DNA of 40,355 nucleotides from a virus, in the IMG/VR virus record IMGVR_UViG_3300023112_000040, positions 1 through 40,355 of that record; one strand, 5' to 3'. Positions 30,182 to 38,782 of the stretch are shown piece after piece. Position numbers and translations under genes: made by a program. Under the pieces are notes generated by a model that saw only the letters and a program-made list of their open reading frames with translations, was not told where the DNA came from and searched no databases. Positions within the stretch are counted from its first letter, which is position 1. Every line of letters starts with the position of its first letter.

Positions 30182-31903
30182 ATGAATATTTTCCAAAAAG
30201 CAATGAGCAAGATTGGTATGAAGTCAGAGCCAATATTAGATAGTGACAACACTAACCAAGTAATGCCTTCAGACACAATGGCTTTCTTGAACATGAAGTC
30301 TGATTCATCAGAAGGAGATATATTCAAGGCATACATTCCGAATTTCTTATATAAACCCCCATACGGAATGCCTCGTAAAGTGGATACCCCAGGTCTTAAG
30401 CGGTTATCACGTAACCCTTACATTTTTTCTGTTATTAAAACATTGTCAGATGGTGCAGCAACAACACCATGGTCAATCAAAGTTAAAGACGAATTCCAAG
30501 AAGATGGTACAGACCATGAGGAAAATATTGACACAGTAACTAAATTCTTTAGAAACCCTAACGGAAATGAGGAGAGCATGGGTCATTTACTTAGAGCATT
30601 AGTGACTGATATTTGTGAATGTGATAGTGGAGTTATAGTTAAGATTTTTAACAGAGCTGGAGAGTTCAAACAATTATTTGTGCGTGATGGAAGTTTATTC
30701 TTAAAGAATCCAGACATTTATGGTTACATGGGTGACAAGGCAGATTTCATGGAGCCATTACCAGATGGATTTAATGATTTAACTGTTAAGTTCCAAGACG
30801 GAAAAGCAGTAGCAACTAACAGGTCTCAACAAGAAACAGTAAACAAATATAACGAATTATACAGATACGATGCAGCATACTTCCAATATGGATGGACAGC
30901 TGGTTCAATGCCTGTACCATTCGGTAAAAGGGAGTTAGTTTATATTATGCAGAACCCTCGTGGTGATTCAATCTATGGTAGAAGTCCAATTGAAATGCTA
31001 GACGAGATTATTAGAAATTTATTGTACGGTGTTCAGTTAGGTCTTGACCTATACGAGAGCAACAACATACCAGATGGTATTATTACATTACTTGGTGCTA
31101 ACGCTGGACAGATTAAACAGTACAGAGAAAACATGGAGAACAAATTCAGATTCACAGATGAGTTTGGTAAGAACCGTAAGAAGTTTAATTCCATACCTGT
31201 AACATCTGTACCAACAGAGTTTACACCATTCCAGATTTCCTCAAAGGATATGGAAATGATTCAATCACAGCAATGGTTCACTAAAGTATTATGGATGTGC
31301 TTCGGAGTTACAGCAGATGATATGGGATTCACTGAAGATTCAAGTAAGAATGTTAGTGAAGGACAAATCAGTAATGCTAAGCGTAAGGCACTTAAACCAA
31401 TCCTAGAAACAATTGCATATCACATTAACACACAAATTATACCAGAATTCTTTGCTACTGGCAGAGAAGTTCCAGACTTCGGTGATACACCACTAGAGTT
31501 CTGTTTTGACCAATATGACTTCGGTGAAGACAAGCAGAAACACGATATACTAGAACAAGAAATTCGTATGCAAATCAAAACACCATTAATGGCAGCAGAA
31601 GAAATGGGAATAAACATTGATGAACTTAAAGAAGGACAAGCAGAATTAATGGAACAAGAAGTTGATAAGTTTGAACGTATGCAACCTCCTCAACAGCCTG
31701 GTGCTAGTAATTTCCCACCAAAGAAAGGTGGAGATAAAAAGGGACCTGAAAAGGAAGTTAAGAAACCTGACAAGGGTAAACCAGAACCTAAGAAGGAAGC
31801 AGAAGAGAAATCTTTAGAAGATGATGCTATTAAGAAAATTGATAAATATATTGATGGAGTTGAAGATGCTTTACTTCAAGCAATAGATAAAAATGCACAA
31901 TGA
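30182..31903 (+). CDS. portal protein
   Basis: 573 residues. LKRLSRNPYIFSVIKTLSDG and SIYGRSPIEMLDEIIRNLLY are the conserved portal helices, and the middle carries the IPDGIITLLG and IQSQQWFTKVLWM segments. It forms the dodecameric ring through which DNA is packaged. The C-terminal 80 residues (PPQQPGASNFPPKKGGDKKG onward) are a Pro/Lys/Glu-rich low-complexity tail not usual in portals. It is preceded by the late promoter element and followed directly by the MuF gene, as in many phages. Confidence 0.9.
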   Translation: MNIFQKAMSKIGMKSEPILDSDNTNQVMPSDTMAFLNMKSDSSEGDIFKAYIPNFLYKPPYGMPRKVDTPGLKRLSRNPYIFSVIKTLSDGAATTPWSIKVKDEFQEDGTDHEENIDTVTKFFRNPNGNEESMGHLLRALVTDICECDSGVIVKIFNRAGEFKQLFVRDGSLFLKNPDIYGYMGDKADFMEPLPDGFNDLTVKFQDGKAVATNRSQQETVNKYNELYRYDAAYFQYGWTAGSMPVPFGKRELVYIMQNPRGDSIYGRSPIEMLDEIIRNLLYGVQLGLDLYESNNIPDGIITLLGANAGQIKQYRENMENKFRFTDEFGKNRKKFNSIPVTSVPTEFTPFQISSKDMEMIQSQQWFTKVLWMCFGVTADDMGFTEDSSKNVSEGQISNAKRKALKPILETIAYHINTQIIPEFFATGREVPDFGDTPLEFCFDQYDFGEDKQKHDILEQEIRMQIKTPLMAAEEMGINIDELKEGQAELMEQEVDKFERMQPPQQPGASNFPPKKGGDKKGPEKEVKKPDKGKPEPKKEAEEKSLEDDAIKKIDKYIDGVEDALLQAIDKNAQ

Positions 31904-32532
31904 ACGAATTAGAACTAAAGGGTATAATCGAGTGGATAACAGAGCAGATAGATAATATACTAAACCTCGAATCACTTGCACCTGAACTTGATGCATTGAC
32001 AACTTCTAAATACCAAGATGGAATGGAAAAACTTGGTGTTAAATTAGACATGAATTTTATACCTCAAGAGGATAATCTTAGGTTACTACAAGAAACTATG
32101 GTTGATAATATAAAGAATCAAGGCATGGAAATCACTCATAACATCAAAGGTGAACTGAAACGATGGAAGCTTAATGATGAAAGTGTTGCACAAGCTAAGA
32201 CAAGGATAAGGGAAGCTATGAAGAAAGGCAAATGGAGTCACAAGGTTAAACGTGTAGTGCGTACTGAAACTCAACGTGCTAATAACATGGGTACTCTTGA
32301 TGGTGCTAAACAATCAGGGTTAGATTTAAAGAAATGGATTGATATTACTGATGATAAACGTACATCAAATATTTGTAAGAAAGAACACGCTAAGTATGGT
32401 AGCAAAGAAAATGCTATTGCGTTAGATAAAGAATTTATCGTTAAGGTAGATAACAAAACATACAGAGCTCAGGCTCCACCATTTCATCCTAACTGCAGGT
32501 CAGTGTTACGGATAGTGAGGGTTGAGGAATGA
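31900..32532 (+). CDS. MuF-like capsid minor protein
   Basis: 210 residues. The C-terminal half is the Mu F-like domain: VVRTETQRANNMGTLDGAKQ, KKWIDITDDKRTSNIC and PPFHPNCRSVLRI, with the conserved Thr, Trp, Asp, Cys and His. These proteins are packaged in the capsid and aid head assembly or DNA entry. The ATGA overlap with the portal gene is typical of the portal-MuF pair. The N-terminal half is helical. Confidence 0.85.
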   Translation: MNELELKGIIEWITEQIDNILNLESLAPELDALTTSKYQDGMEKLGVKLDMNFIPQEDNLRLLQETMVDNIKNQGMEITHNIKGELKRWKLNDESVAQAKTRIREAMKKGKWSHKVKRVVRTETQRANNMGTLDGAKQSGLDLKKWIDITDDKRTSNICKKEHAKYGSKENAIALDKEFIVKVDNKTYRAQAPPFHPNCRSVLRIVRVEE

Positions 32533-32612
32533 GACCAATATTATTTAACTTTGAAATTGGTAATGCAACACCAATAAACTGGAAGGATAATATGATAGAG
32601 GTGAACGAATGA
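32529..32612 (+). CDS. 27-residue reading frame
   Basis: MRPILFNFEIGNATPINWKD, ending MIEVNE. ATGA overlaps on both sides make translation likely. Unknown; possibly only a coupling frame. Confidence 0.35.
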   Translation: MRPILFNFEIGNATPINWKDNMIEVNE

Positions 32613-32929
32613 TAGTAACAATCTCATGGGATTTATTCCATTTAAAATATTTCAATCAGAACACAATATTCTTTAAAGAGGATGAATACTCTTGGTTCTT
32701 CTATACATCAGATGACAGGTTTGTAATCAAATGTGTTGTTAATAAGTTTGAATCACAAGAGGAAAACATTATGTTTATTGATAGATTCTTAAGAGGTGGA
32801 CAGAACATTACACCTGCACTAGATATTGATGAACAAACAAAAGAAGTTATTGATAGTAATGAAGAAGCATCTGAAGTCGTTGAACCATTAGAAGAAAATG
32901 GAGGTACAGATGACGAAACAGAACTTTGA
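32609..32929 (+). CDS. 106-residue acidic-tailed protein
   Basis: MIVTISWDLFHLKYFNQNTI then FFYTSDDRFVIKCVVNKF form a beta-rich head region; the last 45 residues are very acidic (EEASEVVEPLEENGGTDDET). Position between MuF and the virion surface genes suggests a head-associated or assembly protein. The gene end carries the AATGGAGGTACAG ribosome binding site for the next. Confidence 0.5.
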   Translation: MIVTISWDLFHLKYFNQNTIFFKEDEYSWFFYTSDDRFVIKCVVNKFESQEENIMFIDRFLRGGQNITPALDIDEQTKEVIDSNEEASEVVEPLEENGGTDDETEL

Positions 32930-33119
32930 TATTAAAGTTGATGCTGCAAGTGCAACTATTACTTATATTGGTAAGGCTGCAAGAGGTTCTGCTGCAAGTG
33001 CTAGTGTATGGCAAATCAAACGAGTAGATACTGGTACTTTAGCTGCAGATATTACTTGGGCTGATGATATTGATAAGTTTGAAAAGGTTTGGAATGATAG
33101 GGCGGGGTATTCGTACTAA
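32910..33119 (+). CDS. small head-region protein (69 residues)
   Basis: Starts at the ATG at 32,910 behind GGAGGTACAG; the frame also opens at 32,898. MTKQNFDIKVDAASATITYI then GSAASASVWQIKRVDTGTLA look like the fibre-type module often used to describe surface attachment. Overlaps the next start (TAATGG). Unknown role. Confidence 0.5.
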   Translation: MTKQNFDIKVDAASATITYIGKAARGSAASASVWQIKRVDTGTLAADITWADDIDKFEKVWNDRAGYSY

Positions 33120-34279
33120 TGGCACTCCAAGTTAAATATGATAAGATTCTTGATGAAGTACGTGAAGATGATTTAGGTGGTTTAACTAATCCATTACAAT
33201 TTAAAGGAGCAATAAATGTTAATTCTGATTTCCCAACATCTGCAGAAGTAGAGAATGGTTGGTTTTATACTATAGGTACTGATGTTACTGATGATGATGC
33301 TAGTAAAACTAATACTGGTGATTCTTTCTTAAAGTATGACGAGATTGCTTGGAATGGTACTGACTGGACTTTAATGGGTAATAACTTTGATACTTCTATA
33401 TTAGCTAAGGTAGATTATATATTTGAAGATGTTTCAGAGAGAGATACTTTTTTTACTGCTAATCCTCATTTATTAATACAAGACGCAACAATCAGGATTA
33501 AAGATATTACTCCACCCTCTGTATTAGATGTTTATACAAATGCTTGGGGTGCATACTCTCTTAGAAAATTAAAGAGTGGAATTACTGACGTTGTAGAAGT
33601 ACGACGTGATGGTAGTTCACCTGCAACAGAAAGTTTTACTCCTACTGAAATTAATGATGGGACATTACTTGCTTGGGTTACTACTGATGGTGGTACTGAA
33701 GGTTTTGTTTCTAAACTCTATGACCAAAGTGGTAATGGATATGATGTTACACAAGGTACTGCTGGATATCAAGGCAATATAGTTATTTCAAGTGCCATAG
33801 TTACATTAAATGGAGAACCTGCAATTAAATTTGTACAAGCTGCAGCGACATTGAGTAGGGCTGGAATACCGGCAACTGATGTGACAACATCTTCAATATA
33901 CTCAGTATTTGGTTGGGATAGTGTTGAAGCTTATGAAGCAGCATTTAGATTCTATGGTAGTCCTAAAGTATGGATGATTAGAAGAAATGCTACAAATGCA
34001 ACAATTCAATGGTATTTATCAGGACTTGCTAATGGTATAATAAATGTAAGTGCTCAGAATTTAATAGATGCACACGCAAACCCAACTGGAATAGATTGTA
34101 ATTTAAATAATTCAACTGATGCTACTATAACTACAGCTACTAATGGTACTGGTACAAACCAAATAACTGTAATGGGTGCTTTAGGATATTGGCAAGAACT
34201 GATAATATATGCAAATGATAAGGCATCTGTTAAAGCTTTAATACGAGCAGATTTAAATTCACACTATGGAGTTTACTAA
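33119..34279 (+). CDS. virion surface protein with AbfB/concanavalin-like domain, copy 1
   Basis: 386 residues. N-terminal part (LQFKGAINVNSDFPTSAEVE, then GWFYTIGTDV) is a fibre module; the rest has the LRKLKSGITDVVEVRRDGSS ... LYDQSGNGYDVTQGTAG pattern of arabinofuranosidase B-type or LamG-like domains. Catalytic residues of the enzyme cannot be confirmed by eye, so sugar binding is the safer reading. The next gene is a clear paralogue. Confidence 0.6.
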   Translation: MALQVKYDKILDEVREDDLGGLTNPLQFKGAINVNSDFPTSAEVENGWFYTIGTDVTDDDASKTNTGDSFLKYDEIAWNGTDWTLMGNNFDTSILAKVDYIFEDVSERDTFFTANPHLLIQDATIRIKDITPPSVLDVYTNAWGAYSLRKLKSGITDVVEVRRDGSSPATESFTPTEINDGTLLAWVTTDGGTEGFVSKLYDQSGNGYDVTQGTAGYQGNIVISSAIVTLNGEPAIKFVQAAATLSRAGIPATDVTTSSIYSVFGWDSVEAYEAAFRFYGSPKVWMIRRNATNATIQWYLSGLANGIINVSAQNLIDAHANPTGIDCNLNNSTDATITTATNGTGTNQITVMGALGYWQELIIYANDKASVKALIRADLNSHYGVY

Positions 34280-34280
34280 G

Positions 34281-35465
34281 ATGGGCGATTTCTATACTCA
34301 AAGATATAATTTAGCTGGACTTGCTTGGGTTACTATATCTCCAATCATGGACCATAATGATACTGACAGTAAACAAGGTGGAACTACTGACCAATATTAT
34401 CACATGACTTTAGCAGAAGATACTTGGTTAAATACTGTATCAACAGAAGTTGCTGCAGCAAATGTATTAGATAAAACTGCAACAGAAAGTATTACTGCAA
34501 CTTATACTATTGAAACTGGCAACGATTTAATAATTACTGATGCACCAACAGCAGACACTCATGCTGTTAATAAGGCATACTCAGACCCTCACGCTAAACT
34601 TACTTATATATTTGAAGGTATTGTTGAAAGAGATACTTTTTTTACTACTAATCCACATTTATTAGTTACTGATGCATTAATAGCAGTTAAAGACCTTACA
34701 CCTCCACCTGGATTAGTATTAGATGATTTCCCTGGTGCAGAGTTTGGTTTTGCATTAATACAATTAAGATATGGTGTAACTAATGTTGTCAGAGTAAGAC
34801 GTTCTTCTGATAATGCTGAAGAAGATTTTACACCTGATGAAATTACAGATGGAACTTTAACTACATTTACTGGTGCTGGTGATGGCTTCGTTGTAACTTG
34901 GTATGACCAATCAACGAATGGAAATGATGCTACTAATGCAGTTGCAGATAGACAACCACAAATAGTTGATACTGGTGCTTTAATATTAAATAGTAAAGGT
35001 TCAGCAGGACTTTTATTCAGACCTAGTGCTTTAGTAATGTCAGGAATTTCACCATGGACTGATAACACAGTTACTGCAATGGTTGAAGCAAACCAAAGTG
35101 ACCCAGGATATTATTTCACTACTGAACTTAGTGTTGTAACTGGTGTAGCAACTAGAATACAAACAGTATCACCAAGATTTTATCAAGGTGGTGCTACTTT
35201 CTTCGCAATACATGATATAACTGTTGATGTTAGTGAACAAATTACTTCAGCTTCAATATCAGCATCAACTTCAGCATATATTGAAGGTAGTTTTGATTCT
35301 TCAAATGCAGGTAATCAACCAACTGCAGGTTCTTTTGATTCTCCTACAATAGGTGGTACAAGTACTACTGGAGATTTTGATGGAATAATAACTAATATAA
35401 TCGCATGGCCTGATGGGAAAGATGCAGGAGACGTTGCTACAATTACGACAGCACTTGCTCCGTAA
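34281..35465 (+). CDS. virion surface protein with AbfB/concanavalin-like domain, copy 2
   Basis: 394 residues from the ATG at 34,281 (GGAG nine bases upstream); a longer frame from 34,266 overlaps copy 1. YIFEGIVERDTFFTTNPHLL and FALIQLRYGVTNVVRVRRSS ... VTWYDQSTNGNDATNAVADR match copy 1 along most of the length, with the N-terminal module (residues 1-100) different. Thus a duplicated, diversifying surface protein pair. Confidence 0.6.
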   Translation: MGDFYTQRYNLAGLAWVTISPIMDHNDTDSKQGGTTDQYYHMTLAEDTWLNTVSTEVAAANVLDKTATESITATYTIETGNDLIITDAPTADTHAVNKAYSDPHAKLTYIFEGIVERDTFFTTNPHLLVTDALIAVKDLTPPPGLVLDDFPGAEFGFALIQLRYGVTNVVRVRRSSDNAEEDFTPDEITDGTLTTFTGAGDGFVVTWYDQSTNGNDATNAVADRQPQIVDTGALILNSKGSAGLLFRPSALVMSGISPWTDNTVTAMVEANQSDPGYYFTTELSVVTGVATRIQTVSPRFYQGGATFFAIHDITVDVSEQITSASISASTSAYIEGSFDSSNAGNQPTAGSFDSPTIGGTSTTGDFDGIITNIIAWPDGKDAGDVATITTALAP

Positions 35466-35480
35466 GTAGAGGATTTTAAG

Positions 35481-35825
35481 ATGGCAGATTTAATATTTCA
35501 AAGGTATGACGGAGCAGCGTGGGAAACCATATTTGCAAAAAGAGGTAAAATAAATTCAGTATCAGTTAAGACTGCAGATTATACTTTAATAGAAACTGAT
35601 TATACAATAGTTGCAGATGGTACAAGTAACACAGTAGATATTACTTTACCAGCAAGTCCAAACACTGGACAGATATTTAATGTTAAATGTAAGAATAGTA
35701 CGTTCACAGTTACAGTAGCAAGGAATAGTAAAAACATTGATGGAGATGCTAGTGATGTAACTCTAATTGAAGATGAAAGTGTAACACTACAGTACGATGG
35801 TGTTGACTCTTGGTGGATATTATAA
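35481..35825 (+). CDS. small fibre/knob protein
   Basis: 114 residues. MADLIFQRYDGAAWETIFAK is a common start of phage fibre-associated proteins; SNTVDITLPASPNTGQIFNV and the end VTLQYDGVDSWWIL form a small beta domain also found at the end of the protein encoded at 8,910. Function as a virion surface knob is inference. Confidence 0.55.
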   Translation: MADLIFQRYDGAAWETIFAKRGKINSVSVKTADYTLIETDYTIVADGTSNTVDITLPASPNTGQIFNVKCKNSTFTVTVARNSKNIDGDASDVTLIEDESVTLQYDGVDSWWIL

Positions 35826-35835
35826 GGAGAAAAAT

Positions 35836-37056
35836 ATGACGGAATTACGAAAATTAACTTTATACGATAGTAGTGGGAATGAAATAGGTTCACATTTACA
35901 AACAGATGGTGATTATCATTTAGGTACTACTATAACACAATCAGTAGATGAAGACACAAACAATTCAAGTACCACAAATTTAACAGCTGGTAACTCATAT
36001 ACATTTACTGGAACAGGAACAAGTACATTAGGTGTTGTAGGACTACAATGGAATTTAAAGACCGACCAAAACGCAACTGTTTATATTGAACAATCAGATG
36101 ATAATACTAATTGGGATATATCGGATGCTTTTAATTATAAAGTTGGTCATTCATCAGGTGGAAATACTGTTCAAGCAGTAACTGCTTATTGGAGGATTAG
36201 GGTAGTGTTAGTAAACAGAATTGATACAACATATTTTAGATTAGCAGGAGTACTATGTCCTATTGCTGAACCATTACCAAGAGCATTAAGTCGCGATGAA
36301 AGATTAAAAACGGAAAGTTCTATAGTTGGTGCTGAAAACACAGATAGACACGCATGGGTAAGTCCAACAAGTACCTTAGCAGTTAATCCACAGGTAAGAC
36401 TTGTAGGTCATAGTTTTAGTGGTTCAACTAAAGATACAAATTTCTGGACGGAAACAGTTACTAATGGTGGTACAGTAGACCAAGTTCCTGGCGAAGTAAA
36501 AATAACAACTAATACCACAGCTAATGGAACTGCCAGATACCAGTCAGTTCATAAAGGTAGATTTGTTGCAGGACACCCTAATTTATTTACTTGTGGTGTA
36601 AGTTTTAAGACTGCTCTTACTGCTAACAATATAAGACGTATTGGTGCTTATGATGGAACTGAAGGGGTAGATGGTGATGGATATTATATTGAATTAGATG
36701 GCTCTACTTTTAGTATTGGAACAAGAAAAGCAGGAACAGATACTAGGGTTTCAAGTGGAAGTTTTAATGGTGCTTTAGGTTTAACTTGGACACCAACTGC
36801 AGATACTTATTACAAAATAGATATAGAGATGACACCAATGAGTACTTTTTGGTATGTTAATAAAAAACTATTACATACTTCGGCAGGTGGACACCAAACT
36901 GGAACAATGACACTTCCAGTTACAATGGAATGTAATAATGATAATGATGCAACGGCAGATATAGAATTACACTGCATTGGTGCATTAATACTAAGGGAAG
37001 CAGAACTAAAAACTGAAGCAGTGTTTAATATATTGCAGGTGCTTCAACTAATGTGA
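35836..37056 (+). CDS. virion surface protein, beta-rich, probably truncated by a frame break
   Basis: 406 residues from the ATG at 35,836 behind AAGGAGAAAAAT. Residues about 20-130 are a jelly-roll-like domain (TYTFTGTGTSTLGVVGLQWN), then a middle part (RALSRDERLKTESSIVGAEN) and a LamG-like part (YYIELDGSTFSIGTRKAGTD). The last 10 codons leave the sequence pattern; in the -1 frame the text YIAGASTNVIKYG continues straight into the next gene, so the original protein was likely longer. Confidence 0.6.
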   Translation: MTELRKLTLYDSSGNEIGSHLQTDGDYHLGTTITQSVDEDTNNSSTTNLTAGNSYTFTGTGTSTLGVVGLQWNLKTDQNATVYIEQSDDNTNWDISDAFNYKVGHSSGGNTVQAVTAYWRIRVVLVNRIDTTYFRLAGVLCPIAEPLPRALSRDERLKTESSIVGAENTDRHAWVSPTSTLAVNPQVRLVGHSFSGSTKDTNFWTETVTNGGTVDQVPGEVKITTNTTANGTARYQSVHKGRFVAGHPNLFTCGVSFKTALTANNIRRIGAYDGTEGVDGDGYYIELDGSTFSIGTRKAGTDTRVSSGSFNGALGLTWTPTADTYYKIDIEMTPMSTFWYVNKKLLHTSAGGHQTGTMTLPVTMECNNDNDATADIELHCIGALILREAELKTEAVFNILQVLQLM

Positions 37057-37271
37057 TAAAGTATGGAGCAGGTACTTTACATACTATAGTGAACAACGAT
37101 AATTCAGGTTCTGTTATTGTTTATGATAATACTGCAGGAAGTGGGACAATAATTGCAAGTATAGATTTAGCAAAAGTATTAGGGACATTAACATTCAATG
37201 CTCCTTTTAGTAATGGATTAACAATAGTAACAACAGGAGCAGGTGCAAAGATAACTGTTACCTATGAATGA
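37053..37271 (+). CDS. C-terminal knob domain, separated from the preceding gene by a frame shift
   Basis: 72 residues from a GTG overlapping the preceding TGA, but the coding pattern begins upstream at 37,029 (YIAGASTNVIKYGAGTLHTI). The domain NSGSVIVYDNTAGSGTIIAS and GLTIVTTGAGAKITVTYE is a common phage C-terminal module, usually fused to a larger fibre protein. It may be made by translational coupling, by a -1 shift at GTTTAAT, or the two frames may be split by a sequencing error. Confidence 0.55.
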   Translation: MIKYGAGTLHTIVNNDNSGSVIVYDNTAGSGTIIASIDLAKVLGTLTFNAPFSNGLTIVTTGAGAKITVTYE

Positions 37272-37495
37272 AGATGAAAATAATAGAATATAACACAGAA
37301 GAAGAAGCTTTAGCAAGAAGCAAAGTAGAAGCGTACAAGAATGGTTGTGATGCAACAACTACTACTCAATACTGGTGGGCTGTTCAAGAAGGCACTAACA
37401 GTAAATGGGGTTTAAGGGTTGGAGACACAGAAGTAGCTGAAGATACTATTGAAGTTAGTGAAGAGTGGTTTAAACAAGAAGAAATAGAAGAGTAA
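37268..37495 (+). CDS. 75-residue acidic protein
   Basis: MKMKIIEYNTEEEALARSKV then YWWAVQEGTNSKWGLRVGDT and an acidic end. The pattern resembles small conserved phage proteins with a TTTxYWWAV segment. Coupled to the previous stop. Unknown function. Confidence 0.55.
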   Translation: MKMKIIEYNTEEEALARSKVEAYKNGCDATTTTQYWWAVQEGTNSKWGLRVGDTEVAEDTIEVSEEWFKQEEIEE

Positions 37496-37505
37496 GGAAA
37501 AACAC

Positions 37506-37763
37506 ATGGTAGAGAATTTAACGATAGAATTAACAGCAAAGGATATAATGGGACACTTCGATAGAATTCACAAGAAGCAAGATGAAATTCACGACGAAGT
37601 AAAGAAAACAAATGGACGAGTAACAAGAATAGAAGCAAAAAGCGTTGGTGTATGGATTGCAGCAAACCCTTTTAAGTTCACATTTTACACATTAATGACT
37701 TTAGTGTTGTTAGTTAGTGACACACGAGGACCAATATTATCAGCCATTGCAGGACTGTTTTAA
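37506..37763 (+). CDS. holin-like or accessory membrane protein (XhlA-type layout)
   Basis: 85 residues. An amphipathic helix (ENLTIELTAKDIMGHFDRIH, with KKQDEIHDEVKKTNGRVTRI coiled coil) followed by a hydrophobic span (FTFYTLMTLVLLVSD). This is the layout of XhlA-type phage proteins, which aid host-cell lysis. No lysin was found next to it. Ends just at the late promoter element. Confidence 0.5.
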   Translation: MVENLTIELTAKDIMGHFDRIHKKQDEIHDEVKKTNGRVTRIEAKSVGVWIAANPFKFTFYTLMTLVLLVSDTRGPILSAIAGLF

Positions 37764-37778
37764 TATTAGTTTTATAAA
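37759..37778 (+). promoter_or_regulatory. late promoter element, copy 3 of 3
   Basis: Exact copy of TTTAATATTAGTTTTATAAA, overlapping the end of the previous gene. The TATA part is about 27 bases before the ATG at 37,801, so the protease-capsid mRNA would be leaderless or nearly so. Confidence 0.65.
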
Positions 37779-37800
37779 GATAAAAAACAATTGGTGATAT

Positions 37801-38766
37801 ATGGTAGACAAAAAAGACATTTTAGATGCGAATAATTCTTATGAATTTAATACGGACACTATTTCTTTTGCAACTGTAGAAGTTAAAGGGCAGAAGAAAC
37901 ATTACGTGACTGGATATATCTCAACACCAGATATTGACCTATATAATGATTTGATTACTGAAAAAGGATTGAAATCAATGTTACGTCAAATCGAAGCTGG
38001 AAACATTACATTAGATTATGAACACGAGGCTTGGAGAGATGATAATACAATTTTACCAGTAGGAAGAATCACAGAGGCTAAAATAGACTCGAAAGGGCTT
38101 TGGGTTAAAGCGGAAGTGAATAAACACTCGCCGAAATTTAAAAGCCTATGGGGCAGTATTAAAGATGGATTCATTAATGCGTTCTCAATAGCGTTCAAGG
38201 CTACACAGACAGTAACTAAAGTAATCGGAGATGCAGAAGTACGTATGATTGAAGATTTGGAATTGTTGAATGTTGCAATGACTGGTACACCAGTTAATAA
38301 CGCAGCAACAATGACAGGATTTTCATTTAAGTCAGCGATGACTAAAGCATTAAACGATATGGATACAATTGAAGGTGGCGAGGATAAAGAAACAATTGTA
38401 ATATCCAAATCAGACTTCAATAATTTAACGGAGGAAAAAATGACAGATAAAATAGAAAAGAAAGATGAAGCTCAACCTGAAGTTCAGCCTGAAGTTAAGG
38501 AAGAAGTAAAGGAAGAAGTGACAGAGGAATCTAAGGAAGAAGAATCCAAAGAGGAACCGAAAGAAGAAGTAAAAGAAGAAGAGGTAAAAGAAGAAGTTGA
38601 AGAAAAATCAACAGAAGCTTTACTAAGTGAATTAAAATCTCTAAGAGAAGAATTCAAGACAATAAAAGAAAATTTAGTGTTCAAATCAAAGGTTGAAGAA
38701 CCAGAAGAAAAAGACGTTAAAGAAGAAGTAAAAGAAGAAGCAAGAGACATATTAAGCTCTTTATAA
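37801..38766 (+). CDS. HK97-type prohead protease fused to a scaffold domain
   Basis: 321 residues. VTGYISTPDIDLYNDLITEK, the catalytic His in ITLDYEHEAW (about residue 75) and Ser in INAFSIAFK (about residue 129) match the S78 prohead protease fold. From about residue 205 the protein turns into a Glu/Lys-rich coiled coil (PEVKEEVKEEVTEESKEEE), the likely scaffold (delta-like) domain that guides capsid assembly and is then cleaved away. The major capsid protein follows directly. Confidence 0.9.
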   Translation: MVDKKDILDANNSYEFNTDTISFATVEVKGQKKHYVTGYISTPDIDLYNDLITEKGLKSMLRQIEAGNITLDYEHEAWRDDNTILPVGRITEAKIDSKGLWVKAEVNKHSPKFKSLWGSIKDGFINAFSIAFKATQTVTKVIGDAEVRMIEDLELLNVAMTGTPVNNAATMTGFSFKSAMTKALNDMDTIEGGEDKETIVISKSDFNNLTEEKMTDKIEKKDEAQPEVQPEVKEEVKEEVTEESKEEESKEEPKEEVKEEEVKEEVEEKSTEALLSELKSLREEFKTIKENLVFKSKVEEPEEKDVKEEVKEEARDILSSL

Positions 38767-38782
38767 ATCGGAGGAAAAAAAC

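Noticed and set aside
38460-38600. Tandem repeat or CRISPR-like array
   Set aside because: The periodic GAAGAAGTAAAAGAAGAA text codes for the acidic scaffold coiled coil and has no spacer structure.
38440-38760. Opposite-strand serine-rich frame within the protease gene
   Set aside because: It is the complement of the Glu/Lys-rich scaffold domain (GAA/AAG repeats), not a gene.
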